This document shows positions 10,300-21,081 of a DNA stretch of 64,000 nt, one piece after another; position 1 is the first letter of the stretch; every line of letters begins with the position of its first letter. Source of the stretch: Mercenaria mercenaria (Eukaryota > Mollusca > Bivalvia > Venerida > Veneridae); assembly GCF_021730395.1 (NCBI RefSeq), contig NW_026463305.1, forward strand, positions 1 to 64,000, read 5' to 3'. A program made the position numbers and the translations under genes. The notes under the pieces are model-generated. The model saw only the letters and a program-made list of their open reading frames with translations. It was not told the DNA's origin and did no database searches.

Positions 10300-11369
10300 A
10301 TTTAGTTGTAAAACCTGCATTAAAACGAAATACAAACTTGGTCTCGGACAAAAACGAAAGACAAAAAACGGAAAAAGGGGGTAGAGTATTTACTCAAAAA
10401 GACCCCCGAAATAACATGGAGTGACGAATTAGCAGACGAATTACACAAACCAATTAAACGAAAATTTATGAAACGAAGAGTGATTGTCCGTGACATTGAT
10501 GATACTTGGTCTGCCGATTTAGTTGATACGCAAGCTTTTTCAAAATATAATAAAAATGTAAAGTACTTGTTAACCGTTATTGATATATTCAGCAAATATG
10601 CTTGGGTTATTCCATTAAAGAATAAAACTGGAGAATCTGTTACAGAAGCATTTGAAAAAAATAATTCTGGAAGGAAGAAAACCAACAAATTTATGGGTAG
10701 GTGAAGGAAAAGAGTTTTATAATAAAAAATTTAAATCATTTTTGAATAAAAAATAAGATTAACATGTATTATACATTTAATGAAGGAAAAGCTGTAGTAA
10801 TCGAAAGATTTAATAGAAGTTTAAAAAGAATAATGTGGAAATATTTTACAGCAAATAATACTTACACTTATTTAGATAATTTGCAGAATATGGTTGATAA
10901 AAATAACAAAACAAAACATTCTAGTATAAAAATGACACCGACTAAAGCCAGTAAAAACTTTAATAAAGGTACTGTTTACTTTAATTTATATGGTAATTTA
11001 AAGATACCAAAGAGTAAACCAAAGTTTAAAATTGGTGATCGGGTTCGCTTAAGCAAACTTAAACGACACTTTGAAAAAGGATATACACCAAACTGGACAG
11101 AGGAGATATTTATAATTCATGGAATAAATGATACAAATCCCAGAACATATACTATTAAAGATTTAAATGATGAAATAATTCAGGGTTCATTTTATGAGCA
11201 AGAACTTTTACCTACTAAAAAAGAGGTTTTTAGAATAGAAAAAGTTATCAGACGAGACTATAAGAAAAAACAAGCTTTAGTAAAGCGGAAAGGTTATAGT
11301 GAAAAATTTAATAATTGGATTCCGTTTAGTGATTGGAAGAAATTTAATTTTTTTAAATATATTATATAA
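10300..11369 (+). pseudogene. Retroviral-type integrase with chromodomain (element A, broken)
   Basis: The catalytic-core part shows the rve pattern: DTWSADLVDTQ, then YLLTVIDIFSKYAWVIPLK, with the third acidic residue in the VIERFNRSLK segment. The C-terminal part has an SH3-like KFKIGDRVRLSK stretch and ends in a chromodomain-like segment (RIEKVIRRDYKKKQALVK, then FNNWIPFSDW). Fused chromodomains are typical of Polinton integrases, which insert the element into the genome and make 6-bp target duplications. The gene is broken into more than one frame and is treated as a fossil. Confidence 0.85.
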
Positions 11370-11642
11370 ATGAGCAATAAAAATCTAATTTCTACAGAAA
11401 TAGAAACAATAGATCAACTAATTATTCACTTAACTAAACTTGCTGCTGCTTACCGAAAAAGTTATAAATTTTGTGGAAGAGTAAATACAGGATTACAAAT
11501 TACAGCAGGTATTTTTGGTTGCTCAGCCGCACTAGCACTTGTTCCAACTATTCCTATATTTGTAGCAGTTGCTGGCGCTGTTCCATCAGTAATTACTATA
11601 TTTATTAATAGACTAAAAGTCGGTGAAAAAAAGCTATTTTAA
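11370..11642 (+). CDS. Small membrane protein of unknown role (element A)
   Basis: This 90-residue protein starts directly at the stop of the integrase region (TAA followed by ATG). It has a charged N-terminus and a long hydrophobic segment (about residues 45-78, ending near AVAGAVPSVITIFINRLK) that would form one or two membrane helices. A TATTATATAA box abuts its start codon, as at other genes of the element. No family is recognised. The 260 bp after it (11643-11902) is AT-rich and may hold a decayed continuation, but I see no certain gene there. Confidence 0.5.
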   Translation: MSNKNLISTEIETIDQLIIHLTKLAAAYRKSYKFCGRVNTGLQITAGIFGCSAALALVPTIPIFVAVAGAVPSVITIFINRLKVGEKKLF

Positions 11643-11902
11643 AATTACATCATCACAAAATAAAACAACTAATAACAAAAACACGAATTGGAAAAGTAAA
11701 TAAAGAAGATTCCAATAAAGTTATAAAGATATTTTCACAATACTGTTAGAAATGCAAAACGAAAAACACTATTTAATGCCTTCTAAAACGTATATGAAGG
11801 AATTTAAATTTAATGGATATAGAAATAAAAAAGAAGAAGAGTTATATTAAATTTAGATTGCTGATTTTTAAGTGTGTTTTTTTCTATAAGTATTTTATAT
11901 AA

Positions 11903-12592
11903 ATGAGAAAAATTATATCAGTTGAAGGTAATATTGCATCAGGAAAAAGTACGTTTTTAGATATTATTAAAGAATATAATCCTAATTTTAATATAATTCC
12001 AGAACAAATTCATGGATGGCAAAATGTTATGGACCCACATGCAACCGAAGGTTCCAGCTTCGCAAGTTATAATTCATATAACCTATTTGAACTTGCTTCC
12101 CAAGAACCTTCCAAATATTCATTTCCTTTTCAATTAGCAACTTTAAACAGTCATATAAAAATGTTAAATTCTGCTAAAAACTTTGGTGGTGTTTCTTTTC
12201 TTGAACGATGTTATTTAACTAACAGCAATATTTTTACAAAACAATATCATGACAACAGAGTTATAAATTATCACGAATGGGCAGTATACAATCTTTTCTT
12301 AACTTATCATATTATTAAAATACATGGGAAAACCCTAATTGATGCTTTTATTTATGTTAAAACCGATCCTAAAATATGTTTTCAAAGACTTCAAAAAAGA
12401 AACAGAACTGAAGAAAACAGAGCTGGTTTAGAGTATTTAGAAAAACTACACAAATTACACGAAGAATGGTTAAACAGAATGTCTCAAGAAGGTATTAAAA
12501 TTTTAACAGTTGATAACAATTTAGAAAAAGAAACTTTAAAATCTTATTCAAAAGATATAGATAATATTAACCATTTTTTAAACGTTTTTTAG
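11903..12592 (+). CDS. Deoxynucleoside kinase (element A, frame looks whole)
   Basis: This 229-residue protein belongs to the dCK/dGK/TK2 family, which phosphorylates deoxynucleosides for the salvage pathway. It opens with the P-loop VEGNIASGKST (about residues 7-17). It has the substrate-site Glu-Arg motif in FLERCYLTN (about 98-106, the DRS/ERS position), hydrophobic and aromatic residues around EQIHGWQNV that fit the base pocket, and the arginine-rich lid RNRTEENRAG near residue 170. The length matches viral and insect dNKs. A TATTTTATATAA box abuts the ATG. It lies between the integrase and polymerase genes in the same direction. A nucleotide-supply gene beside a self-synthesising polymerase makes functional sense, although it is not part of the core Polinton set. 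Confidence 0.88.
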   Translation: MRKIISVEGNIASGKSTFLDIIKEYNPNFNIIPEQIHGWQNVMDPHATEGSSFASYNSYNLFELASQEPSKYSFPFQLATLNSHIKMLNSAKNFGGVSFLERCYLTNSNIFTKQYHDNRVINYHEWAVYNLFLTYHIIKIHGKTLIDAFIYVKTDPKICFQRLQKRNRTEENRAGLEYLEKLHKLHEEWLNRMSQEGIKILTVDNNLEKETLKSYSKDIDNINHFLNVF

Positions 12593-12634
12593 GTGCGCTT
12601 CTAAAGATATTTTTTTCTTTTAGTATATTATATA

Positions 12635-13130
12635 ATGGTTAATAGAAAAGTAGTAAACTAATTATGCCGAAATTATCTAGCACTTTAGGAGAAATAACAA
12701 ACCCAGATAAAATATCATATAAAAAAGTTCTTAAAAGAAGAAATGTTATTAACTCTAAACTTGATAAAATAGTTAGTGAAGAACATAAAAAACATGTGAT
12801 TGATAAATTAAAAAATGTTATAGATCCATATCTTTTTCAGAAAAAAACGAGATATAAACGAGAATGTGGTTGTTTGATGTTAACAAAAAAAGAAAACAAC
12901 GAAAACTGTGATTGTCCAATTTCAAACAACAACCGAAACAAACCCCGAAAAGTTATTACAACCGATTATGATATCAATAAAGAAAAAAACATATAAAAGC
13001 ATTAAATCAACATCTAAAGATCTTGATATTAATTCTGGTTTATTAAAAATGTGTTGTGAAGGAATAAAACGGAGTAAAAAGCGGAATATCAAAACTTAAT
13101 GGAAAAAGATATAAATTTAAATATTTTTGA
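12635..13130 (+). pseudogene. Unknown basic protein region with NUMOD1-like tail (element A)
   Basis: The region begins at another TATATTATATA-ATG box. It encodes lysine-rich protein with a Cys cluster (KRECGCLMLTKK, then NENCDCPISN). The last part (about 12985-13090) reads IKSTSKDLDINSGLLKMCC, then EGIKRSK. This resembles the NUMOD1-type helix-turn-helix seen next to some homing and mobile nucleases. No nuclease domain is visible. The role is unknown; DNA binding is inference from the tail alone. The region is broken. Confidence 0.4.
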
Positions 13131-13177
13131 GTGTTGTTTTTTCCTTAACGATTTTTTTTTCTCTAACTAATATATAG

Positions 13178-16100
13178 ATGGAAATTGAGAAATCTATAAA
13201 ACAATATTTTAAGAAATCTGAAATTAAAATTGAATATAGACAAGACCCAAAGAATCAATTATATATAACTATAAACGACTCTTATAAAATACTTAAATCT
13301 GAACTTAACGCTTTAAAAGGTATAAAAATAAATATTATTTTAGGAATAACTTTTACGAAAATGAGTGCAAGCACTCAAACAGATATAATATATAAACTAG
13401 CTTATTTTAAATCAAAGGCTTTAGAAATTATTAACACAAACGAAATAAAAACACTTTACGTCAAGTTTTTGATGAAATAATAAATAGGATCGACAGTTGG
13501 ATTTCAGAAAGAAAGTGGTTGGAGAATAGAGTCGGTTGATGCCCATTATATAAACAGATATAAACATAATCCATTAGCTGCTTCTAGTTATTTAGAATTA
13601 CCAAAACCATTACAAAATTCAATGAAAGGATTAATAAATATAAAGAATGATGATAATGAATGTTTTAGATGGTGTCATTTGGCTTATAAATTTCCTGTTA
13701 AAAAAAAAAACCCTCAAGAAGTTTCAAAATATAAAACACATATAGAAAAACTTAATTATAAAGAAATAAAGTTTCCTGTTACAATATATCAAATACCTAA
13801 AATAGAAACTCAAAATGATATTTCATTTAATATATTTGGTTATGAAGAACCTACAGGCATTTATCCACTGTACATTTCAGAATATCATTATTCCGAAAGG
13901 TGTGACATGTTATTAATCAGTAAAGATAAGATAAACCATTATGTCTGGATAAAAGATTTTAATAGATTAATGTGTAACAAAACCAAAGATCAACATAAAA
14001 AACATTTTTGTAAATCATGTTTACAAAATTTTTCTCAAGAAAGAATCTTAAATGAACATATACCAAATTGTTTAGTTATTAATGGTACCCAAGTTTAAAA
14101 ATGCCAAAAGAGGGAAGTAAGATTTATTTTAAAAATTATCATAAAGGTTTAGCAGTGCCTTTTGTGATTTATGCCGATTTTGAGGCAATAACAAAGAACG
14201 TTTCAACTGTTTTACCTTCGTCTAAATCTTCATTTACTGAAGAATATCAAAAACATATAGATTTTGGTTACGGTTATAAAGTTGTTTGTTGTTTTGACGA
14301 CAATATTTACTAAACAAGTTAAAATTTACAGAGGACCCAATGCGGTTTATAAATTTATAGAAAAAAATGCTTGAGGAAGAGAAATATTGTAAAGAAATAT
14401 TTAAAAACATTTTAATAAAGATTTAAGAATGACTAAAAAAGATGAAGCTTTATTTAAGAAAACAGAAACCTTGCCACATTTGTGGAAAAGAATACAAGGA
14501 AAATGAAACTAGAGTAAGAGACCATTGTCATATAACAGGAAAATTCAAAGGAAGCGCTCATTCAGAGTGTAATCTCAAATTTAAACTAAGTTATAAAATT
14601 CCCGTCATTTTTCATAATTTAAAAGGTTACGACGGGCATTTTATTATGCAAGAAATTTGTAAGTTCAAAAGGGAAATTAATGTTATTCCTAATAATATGG
14701 AAAGATACATGGCATTTATGATTGGGGATTTAGTTTTTATAGATAGTTTTTAATTTATGTCCCAATCATTAGATAATTTATCAAAAAATATCCCAGAATT
14801 TAACTATCTACTCGAAGAATTTCCTAAAAATACAGAATTATTAAAAACAGAAGGTATTTATTTATGATTACATGGATTCATTTTAAAAATTCAAAGAAGA
14901 GATGTTGCCTCCTAAAAAAGAGTTCTATTCAATTTTAAATGAAACGCATATATCTAATGAAGAATATGAGCATGCTAAAAATATTTGGAATAAGTTTAAA
15001 GTAAAAACAATGGGAGAATACCACGACCTATATTTAAAAACTGATGTCTTACTTTTAGCCGATACATTCGAGAACTTTAGAAAACTATGTTTGGAATATT
15101 ATAAATTAGACCCCTGTCATTATTTTAGCAGTCCCGGTTTAGCTTGGGACGCAATGTTAAAAACGACCACGGTTAATTTAGATTTAATATCTGATATTGT
15201 CATGTATCTTTTTATTGAAAAGGGACTGAGAGGAGGAATAAGCTATATAGCTAACCGCTACAGCAAAGCGAATAATAAATATATAAAAGATTATAACTCT
15301 AAAGAAGAATCAAAATATATTATGTATTTAGATGCTAATAATCTTTACGGTTTGGCCATGTCACGACCTTTACCCTCTGGGAACTTTAAATTTATTACTG
15401 GAAAACAATATAAGAAATTAGTTGCAAAAGGTAATACAAATTTTATAATTGAATGTAATCTTGAATACCCAACAGAATTACATGCTGAACATAATGATTA
15501 TCCTTTAGCTCCTGAAAAGATACTCATTCAAGATCAATGGCTTTCAAATTATAGTAAAAATATAAAAGAAGAATGTAAAATAGGAAAAAGCAATGTAAAA
15601 AAGTTGGTTCCGACTTTAAGGAAAAAAGGAAAATATGTAGTCCATTATAAAAACCTAGAACTTAATGTTCAATTAGGTTTAAAAGTAACAAAAATTCATA
15701 GGTATTAACTTTTAACGAAAGTCCCTGGTTAAAAGAATATATTGACTTTAATACCCAAAAAAGATCTGAAGCAAAAAAATCATTTGAAAAAGACTTTTTA
15801 AGTTAATGAACAACTCTGTATTCGGTAAAACGATGGAGAATTTACGTAAAAGAGTTAATATTAAGCTGACGCATGATGAAAACCTTTTATTAAAATATAT
15901 TGTCAAACCTTCATTTGTTAGTTCAACGATGTTTAATAAGAACTTGTTTGGTATTCATAGAATAAAAGAAAGTTTACTATTAAACAGACCCAGTTACGTT
16001 GGAATGTGTATTCTAGATTTATCAAAGTTTTTGATGTATGATTTCCATTATAATTATATTAAGGAAAAGTATAAAAACTCAGCAAAGCTTTTATTTACTG

Positions 16101-16560
16101 ACACTGATTCATTATGTTATGAAATAAAAACCAAAGATGCATATAAAGATTTTTATAAGGACAAAGATTTATTTGATTATAGCGATTATGATAATAATTC
16201 AAAATTTTATTTCAACAATAATAAAAAAGTAATTGGAAAATTTAAAGATGAAACTGCCGGAATTCCTATTGTTGAATTCGTTGGAGTAAGAAGTAAAATG
16301 TATTCATATCTATTAGAAAACGAAATGAATACTAAAAAATGTAAAAGAATTAAAAACATGTTGTAAAGAAAACAATAGTTCATAAAAATTACAAAGATAC
16401 TTTGTTTAATTAAACTTAAACTAACCATGCCTTTAAAACTATTCGTTCTGATAAGCACAATATTTCTAGTTATGTTATTAATAAAACATCTTTATCATGT
16501 TATGACGATAAAAGATATATTCTTGATAATGGTATTGATACATTAGCTTATGGTTATATT
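13178..16560 (+). pseudogene. Protein-primed family B DNA polymerase (element A, broken)
   Basis: The region carries the Polinton PolB landmarks in order. The N-terminal region has DNECFRWCHLAYKFP and a Cys/His finger (HFCKSCLQNFSQERILNEH). The exonuclease I segment is FVIYADFEAI. A treble-clef-like segment has CHICGKEY and DHCHITGKFKGSAH, and a second exonuclease segment is NLKGYDGHFI. Polymerase motif A is YLDANNLYGLAMS, motif B is NNSVFGKTMEN and motif C is LLFTDTDSLCYEI. This enzyme replicates Polinton DNA from a protein primer. The start adjoins an AATATATAG box. The gene is broken in several places and is a fossil. Confidence 0.9.
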
Positions 16561-16565
16561 AGTTA

Positions 16566-16638
16566 AATTACAGAACCATAAATTGTTAGCTAGAACCATA
16601 AATTGTTAGGTTATGTTCTAGAACCATAAATTGTTAAT
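16566..16638. repeat. Three copies of AGAACCATAAATTGTTA
   Basis: The 17-bp unit occurs three times (about 16570, 16592 and 16620) at the 3' end of the minus-strand C1q-like gene. Element B has a single copy at the same place (38629-38645). The extra copies are a small local amplification. Confidence 0.7.
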
Positions 16639-16639
16639 T

Positions 16640-16921
16640 GAATATTTTTAACGTTTAAAGAATAAATATAAATTACATCATTTGTTTGAAACTGATTAGC
16701 ATAATTAAGAGAAATAGATTCATTTTTTTCTGTTATTTTTGGCATTGTAACTTTGAAGAATTTTATTTTCTTTGTTTTTTAATTCTAGTATTACTAACTT
16801 TCCATTGAAATAAGCCACTATCGGTATCTTCTGTTGCAGATGTTAAGAACAAAGGAGGTTTTCTTATTATTTGTTTTTCTATTTTACCTACTTTTTCATT
16901 TATATTATTGAATATTCCCAT
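16640..16921 (-). pseudogene. C1q/TNF-like fibre-head protein (element A copy)
   Basis: This is the counterpart of 38239-38652 in element B. The start lies at a TTTTTATATA-ATGGG box read on the minus strand, followed by the same GIFNNINEKV opening and the TEDTDSGLFQWK segment. Most of the reading frame is degraded here. It ends beside the polymerase gene, which converges on it. See the element B copy for the functional reasoning. Confidence 0.5.
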
Positions 16922-16959
16922 TATATAAAAACTTAAGTTTTAAAACTTTAATTAACCAA

Positions 16960-18530
16960 ATAGAATCTGACATAATTTCCTGGTTCTATAGTAAATTTAT
17001 CAGGTGGACCTGAGTGTGGTAAAATGGTAAATGTTGTTTCTTTGTTTAAATTAATTTCATTTTTTTTTTCTTAAAAACCAGTGTTGTGTTTTTAACCTCA
17101 GATCGCACAGATCCGTTTATGTGACCACTCTGCCAGGAAAAGAAAAACGAACCAAATTTTTTACTATTACCGACGATAATATTAACTTCGATTATATAAT
17201 CCCCATCTTGTTGGACTTGAAATACACTCTCTTCTATTCCTCGGAAAATGACATGTTTTTGATTTGTTTTAATAAAATTTTATAATCTGTAATCTTATTA
17301 GCTCGTATTCCAAATAATACATAAAAATCCCTGGTTTTTGTCACTTTTTGTGATAACTGTTTATCTTCAATATCAAAATTTCCTCCAGTATAACTTTTTA
17401 CATGTAGTTGTCTGCTATTATAATATTCAAAGAGAAACACTTCACGTCTAACTGTTTCTAGTTCTTCTTCTATTGCTTTATAATTTTCATTAAGTTTAAG
17501 AATTACTTCCGCTAAATCATCAACTCGTTTTGTTGTAGAAACTTCAGAAGCAGACAAATTGTCAACAACACTCTTTGTTCTGGCTAATCGTGTTTCTTGT
17601 TTTAAGAAAACATTTTTTACTTTTGTAATTTCTTCTGTATTAGTGGTAATTGCTTCAGCATTAGTGGAAATTGCTTGAGTATTAGCACTAATTGATTCTC
17701 CTTGTTTAACTGATTTTTCAACTACAAAGTCCAGATTATTTTCAATTTCTTTAATTTTAGCATTAAGCTGCGTTGTATCTTTTTGTAATAAACCTGTAAG
17801 TGTATTTAAGTCTGCGTACTTTAAATGGTGACGTGTGTCAACAGTACTAATCAAGATCCGAAGTTGTTTCTTAATTTTTTCTATGTTAGAATTAAACACT
17901 TTTTTAAGGTTACCTAATGCTGTGTCATGTTCATCACCTCTTTGTGAAGCTGCCTTTTCAAGTTCAGATTTATATTCTGCAAGTTTATTTGAAAATGTGT
18001 TGAACATTTGTACATTCTATTTTGCCATTTCAGTATTTAGTTTATTTATTTCTGTTCTGATTTCCAACTGATACATATTTTGTAACATTTTTCAGCTTCA
18101 ATAATCTTGTCTTTTAGTTCTTCATGTTTAATCATACTATCTTTTAATTCCTGAACTTGATTGTATAATATTTCAAAATTGGTTCTAAATACTTTTTTAT
18201 GTTGTCATCTGTCAAATCAGATTTTTCTTCAAGTTCTTTAATAGAATCAACCATAGCTTTCATTTCTTTTTCAATTTTACCTTGTAATTCAACTATTAAT
18301 AATGAATTGTTTTTAAAATCTTTTGTTAATTCTTCAATATTCTTTACTTCTTCTTCTAATGTCTGTTTTATACTTTTGATGTCTTCTGCCCATTGTTTTC
18401 TCGTTTCGGGCAAACCCTTTACTTTATCTGGGGACCAAACGACGCTTTTCATGGAATTACACGCCTCAACACGTGTATCATTGAAGGTTCCATGTTCACC
18501 GCCGTTTGAATACATCTGCGGATGTCTCTA
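16960..18530 (-). pseudogene. Long coiled-coil fibre-like protein (element A, broken)
   Basis: Read on the minus strand, two main open stretches (18144-18515 and 17234-18007) encode heptad-rich protein. The second includes a regular block of short repeats (ANTQAISTNAEAITTNTEEI). A short non-helical part follows near VFLFEYYNSRQLHV, and the degraded remainder toward 16960 corresponds to the beta-rich end seen in element B. Trimeric stalks with small repeats are typical of virus fibres. The order after the packaging ATPase and before a C1q-like gene is the same in B. A fibre role is inference from architecture. Confidence 0.55.
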
Positions 18531-18535
18531 AATTG

Positions 18536-18705
18536 CTTTTTGTACTTTTAACATGTGTAAATGTTGAGTTCTGCTCAACCCGGGGCTAGAGGGCGTGGTC
18601 GGTAGCATGCATTTCCACTACCGTCCATGAACAGGTTCAATCAAACCGAGCCTGCAACATTTTCGTTTTTGTCGTATTGGGCGATCTGTGAAGTTTCCGC
18701 TTTTC
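18536..18705. mobile_element. GC-rich insert inside element A
   Basis: About 170 bp of sequence with much higher GC than the surrounding element (GCTCAACCCGGGGCTAGAGG and CACTACCGTCCATGAACAGG) separates the fibre-like genes. It has no counterpart at the same place in B. It resembles a short dispersed sequence seen in bivalves, perhaps a SINE fragment, inserted after A arrived. I see no RNA polymerase III boxes. Confidence 0.4.
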
Positions 18706-18709
18706 TCTA

Positions 18710-19008
18710 TTTTATTCAAGATTATAGTTTTCTGTTACACTTTGAACTTTTTTAAACACAAACCGTTTTGAAACTGCATCATTGGGTTTATCTGGATTTC
18801 CTAGGTTGATTATTCCATTACCTCCCATATCTAATGCTCTGTTCATTGTGTTATCAAGTTCCTTATTCCTGTGGAGATACGATTCCGTTTCCTTTTTAAG
18901 CTTTTTAAATTGTTTTCTTGTGGCATAATCACTTAAATCTATATCAAATTTAACTTTACTTATACTGTCGGGTTCACTTATTTGTTTTAAATCATTAAAA
19001 ACTCCCAT
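18710..19008 (-). CDS. Short fibre-base-like protein (element A)
   Basis: The minus-strand start at 19008 adjoins a TATTATATA-ATGGG box, as in element B at 36571. The roughly 98-residue product has a coiled segment (KKLKKETESYLHRNKELDN). It ends with ALDMGGNGIINLGNPDKPND and a following basic stretch. The GG-x-I-x-NLGNP-x-x-PND pattern is the hinge motif common in phage and viral tail-fibre proteins, where it links trimeric stalk segments. It lies immediately downstream of the ATPase. The role in a fibre is inference from the motif and position. Confidence 0.55.
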
Positions 19009-19009
19009 T

Positions 19010-19664
19010 ATATAATACCAGTAAAGTTTTTTCTTAGAAACTTCCTTGGTTTTGTCAACATATAAGAAATCATATTTTTGTTTTGTTGCATTAGCAAAAG
19101 AGTTGTAATCTATATTTTGTTCATTACAAATCATATCATTTTCTCTTTTACCTGGACTTTCAAACAAAATGTAATGTAAACAGTTAATTCGAATATCTTT
19201 TGGTGTTTTATAGTAAGACTGACTTAAATAAATAACAGAACAGTTTTTATGACGTTCTTGAATAAAGTATTTTGTTATTTCATTCTGAACCTTTTTCTCT
19301 TCACATATAAAATCATCAAATATTACTATCTTTTGTTTATCTGATTCAAGGTCATTAACGTCAATTAATTCATTATTAGAATATTCAAGTATTTCATTTG
19401 AATCTACTTTAATTTTTTTGCAATTTTATTTAAAAAATTAATTAAATCCTGATATTTAGATTGTTCTAGGTTTTTAGCATACATGTATAATTTATTATAA
19501 TATATAAGAGGTTTTCGAAGCATATGCATTAATGTATTTGTTTTTCCTGATCCGGAAGATCCGCATATTAACATTCTAAAACATGAATCTGGCATAAAAG
19601 GATAAAATTGCTTAAAGTTATTGCGCTTGCCATTACTTTTTGTATCATAATTAGGAATTTCCAT
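19010..19664 (-). pseudogene. A32-type genome-packaging ATPase (element A, broken)
   Basis: Read on the minus strand from 19664, the protein starts MEIPNYD and reaches a Walker A P-loop (MLICGSSGSGKTNTLMHM) near residue 35. The Walker B segment (IVIFDDFI-like) lies near 19310-19330. The C-terminal part includes LFESPGKRENDMICNEQN near 19140. This FtsK/HerA-like ATPase pumps DNA into capsids in Polinton-like viruses. Its start lies 60 bp from the divergent coiled-coil gene at 19725, so the interval is a shared promoter region rich in ATTATC/ATTATATAA. The gene is broken; the element B copy is cleaner. Confidence 0.85.
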
Positions 19665-19724
19665 TGTATATTATATAATATAATAATATCACATTATCTC
19701 ACATTATCTTACATTATTATATAA

Positions 19725-20094
19725 ATGCAATAAAAACTTAATGAAATAAGAATAAGAAAAAAACTTAGTCGGGCAAAAGATAAGAGCTAAGAGAGATGAA
19801 ATAATGAGAGAAAAAATCAGAAAAGCTACTGGTCGATAATTGTATACTGAAATTTATAAACTAATTACAGAAGGTATAGAAAGTCAAACAGAACAATTGT
19901 CAAGTCAGTTAAAAGCATTACCTGGGATTAAAGAACAATTAGAGTTGCTCGGTGATGAAATAAAAGACATACAAACATATCAGGGTTTACCACAGCTCTT
20001 CCAAGAACCACTACCAATTACAGGATCTCCTGAAGAACTTGAAGAACTGTTAAGGGAATATAAAAAGTCAGAGAAGGAAAAATTACAGAAATAA
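19725..20094 (+). pseudogene. Coiled-coil protein, unknown (element A)
   Basis: The start at an ATTATTATATAA-ATG box corresponds to 35839 in B. The region encodes a basic N-terminus and then IYKLITEGIESQTEQLSSQL and GIKEQLELLGDEIKDI, a coiled-coil with a predicted loop (QGLPQLFQEPLPI). It heads the rightward set of genes opposite the ATPase. No family is recognised. A structural or scaffold role is possible by position only. Confidence 0.45.
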
Positions 20095-20099
20095 GCAAA

Positions 20100-20402
20100 G
20101 AACCTGCTGGAGAAGAAGTTGAAAAAACACTGGAATATTATGAAAAAGAATTGGGAGCAAAACCAAAAGCATTTAGAATTAATTATAACAAAGATGTTGA
20201 TTTAGAACTTCTAGATACAGAAAAGTATAACACACCACAAGAAGTTGTCAACTTTTTATACAGCAAATCTGAAAATCCAGATGAAAAAATGACTAGAGAA
20301 AAAGTAGAGGATATCATAAAAGAAGTAACAGGGGATATTATAAGTTTGGGTAAAAAATCTGGTGGAATAACTAATATAAAAAACCCACAGATCTCGATCT
20401 GA
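20100..20402 (+). pseudogene. Unknown protein segment (element A)
   Basis: The open stretch encodes GAKPKAFRINYNKDVDLELL and an acidic, helical middle ending near IISLGKKSGGITN. It continues in the same direction as the coiled-coil gene and may be its C-terminal part or a separate gene. The matching part of element B is largely missing, so no comparison is possible. I recognise no family. Confidence 0.3.
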
Positions 20403-20404
20403 AG

Positions 20405-20815
20405 CAAAAGGAAGCAATTAAAGCTAAGTCAAAAAAATTAAAAGCATATAGAGAAGCGCTCCATGATATTCTTGGGCCAGAAAAATATGTAGAAAAAGAA
20501 AAACATGTGGGAAAAGGAATAAAACATCATAATTGAAAACAAAGTTTTCTTAAAGGACCAAAGACAAAGTATAAAGTTTCACCAAATGGACAATATGGTA
20601 ATTTAATTATTAACTTAAATAAACTCTATGGTCAAAATAAATTGATTGCTAAGGATCAAAGAACTGGAAAAGAAGTAATTAACACTAAAGTAGATAATGA
20701 TTTAATTCATTTAATTAATAAAAGATATAACAATAATAAAAAAACATTCAATACTTTCTAGGAAAATATTTAAAGAATTAACAGAAAAATCAGGATCACC
20801 TATCAATAAAAGATC
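20405..20815 (+). pseudogene. Unknown conserved element protein (element A copy)
   Basis: This matches 34868-35281 in B: SPNGQYGNLIINLNKLY, QNKLIAKDQRTGKEVI, then VDNDLIHLINKRY. The product is basic in its C-terminal half. The gene is present in both copies and always sits between the coiled-coil gene and the small gene before the penton. The function is not recognised, and the gene is broken here. Confidence 0.4.
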
Positions 20816-20816
20816 C

Positions 20817-21056
20817 ATGAAATTTAAAAATGTAATTAGAGGCCAAGGTTATAGCGTTTGTCCATGTAATCCAAAAGAACTGATTAGTAACTTAGAACTT
20901 ATTTGTGGTTCAATTGATGCTGGAAATAATAATGAAGAACTAAAAAATGAAGGTATAAGCATAATTGATGAATTATTTAAAATGGATAAATTGTTACCAG
21001 AACAACGTGAAATGTTATATAAAAAAATATTTTTCTTGAATTTACACTTTTATTAA
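20817..21056 (+). CDS. Small acidic protein before the penton gene (element A)
   Basis: The roughly 79-residue protein starts MKFKNVIRGQGYSVC and continues through LELICGSIDAGNNNEELKN to a helical end. Element B has a closely matching protein of 73 residues in the same place (34643-34864). It is immediately followed by the penton-like gene. Conservation of the frame in both copies suggests a real small gene. No family is recognised. Confidence 0.5.
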   Translation: MKFKNVIRGQGYSVCPCNPKELISNLELICGSIDAGNNNEELKNEGISIIDELFKMDKLLPEQREMLYKKIFFLNLHFY

Positions 21057-21081
21057 AATATTTTTAATAAATTATATATAA

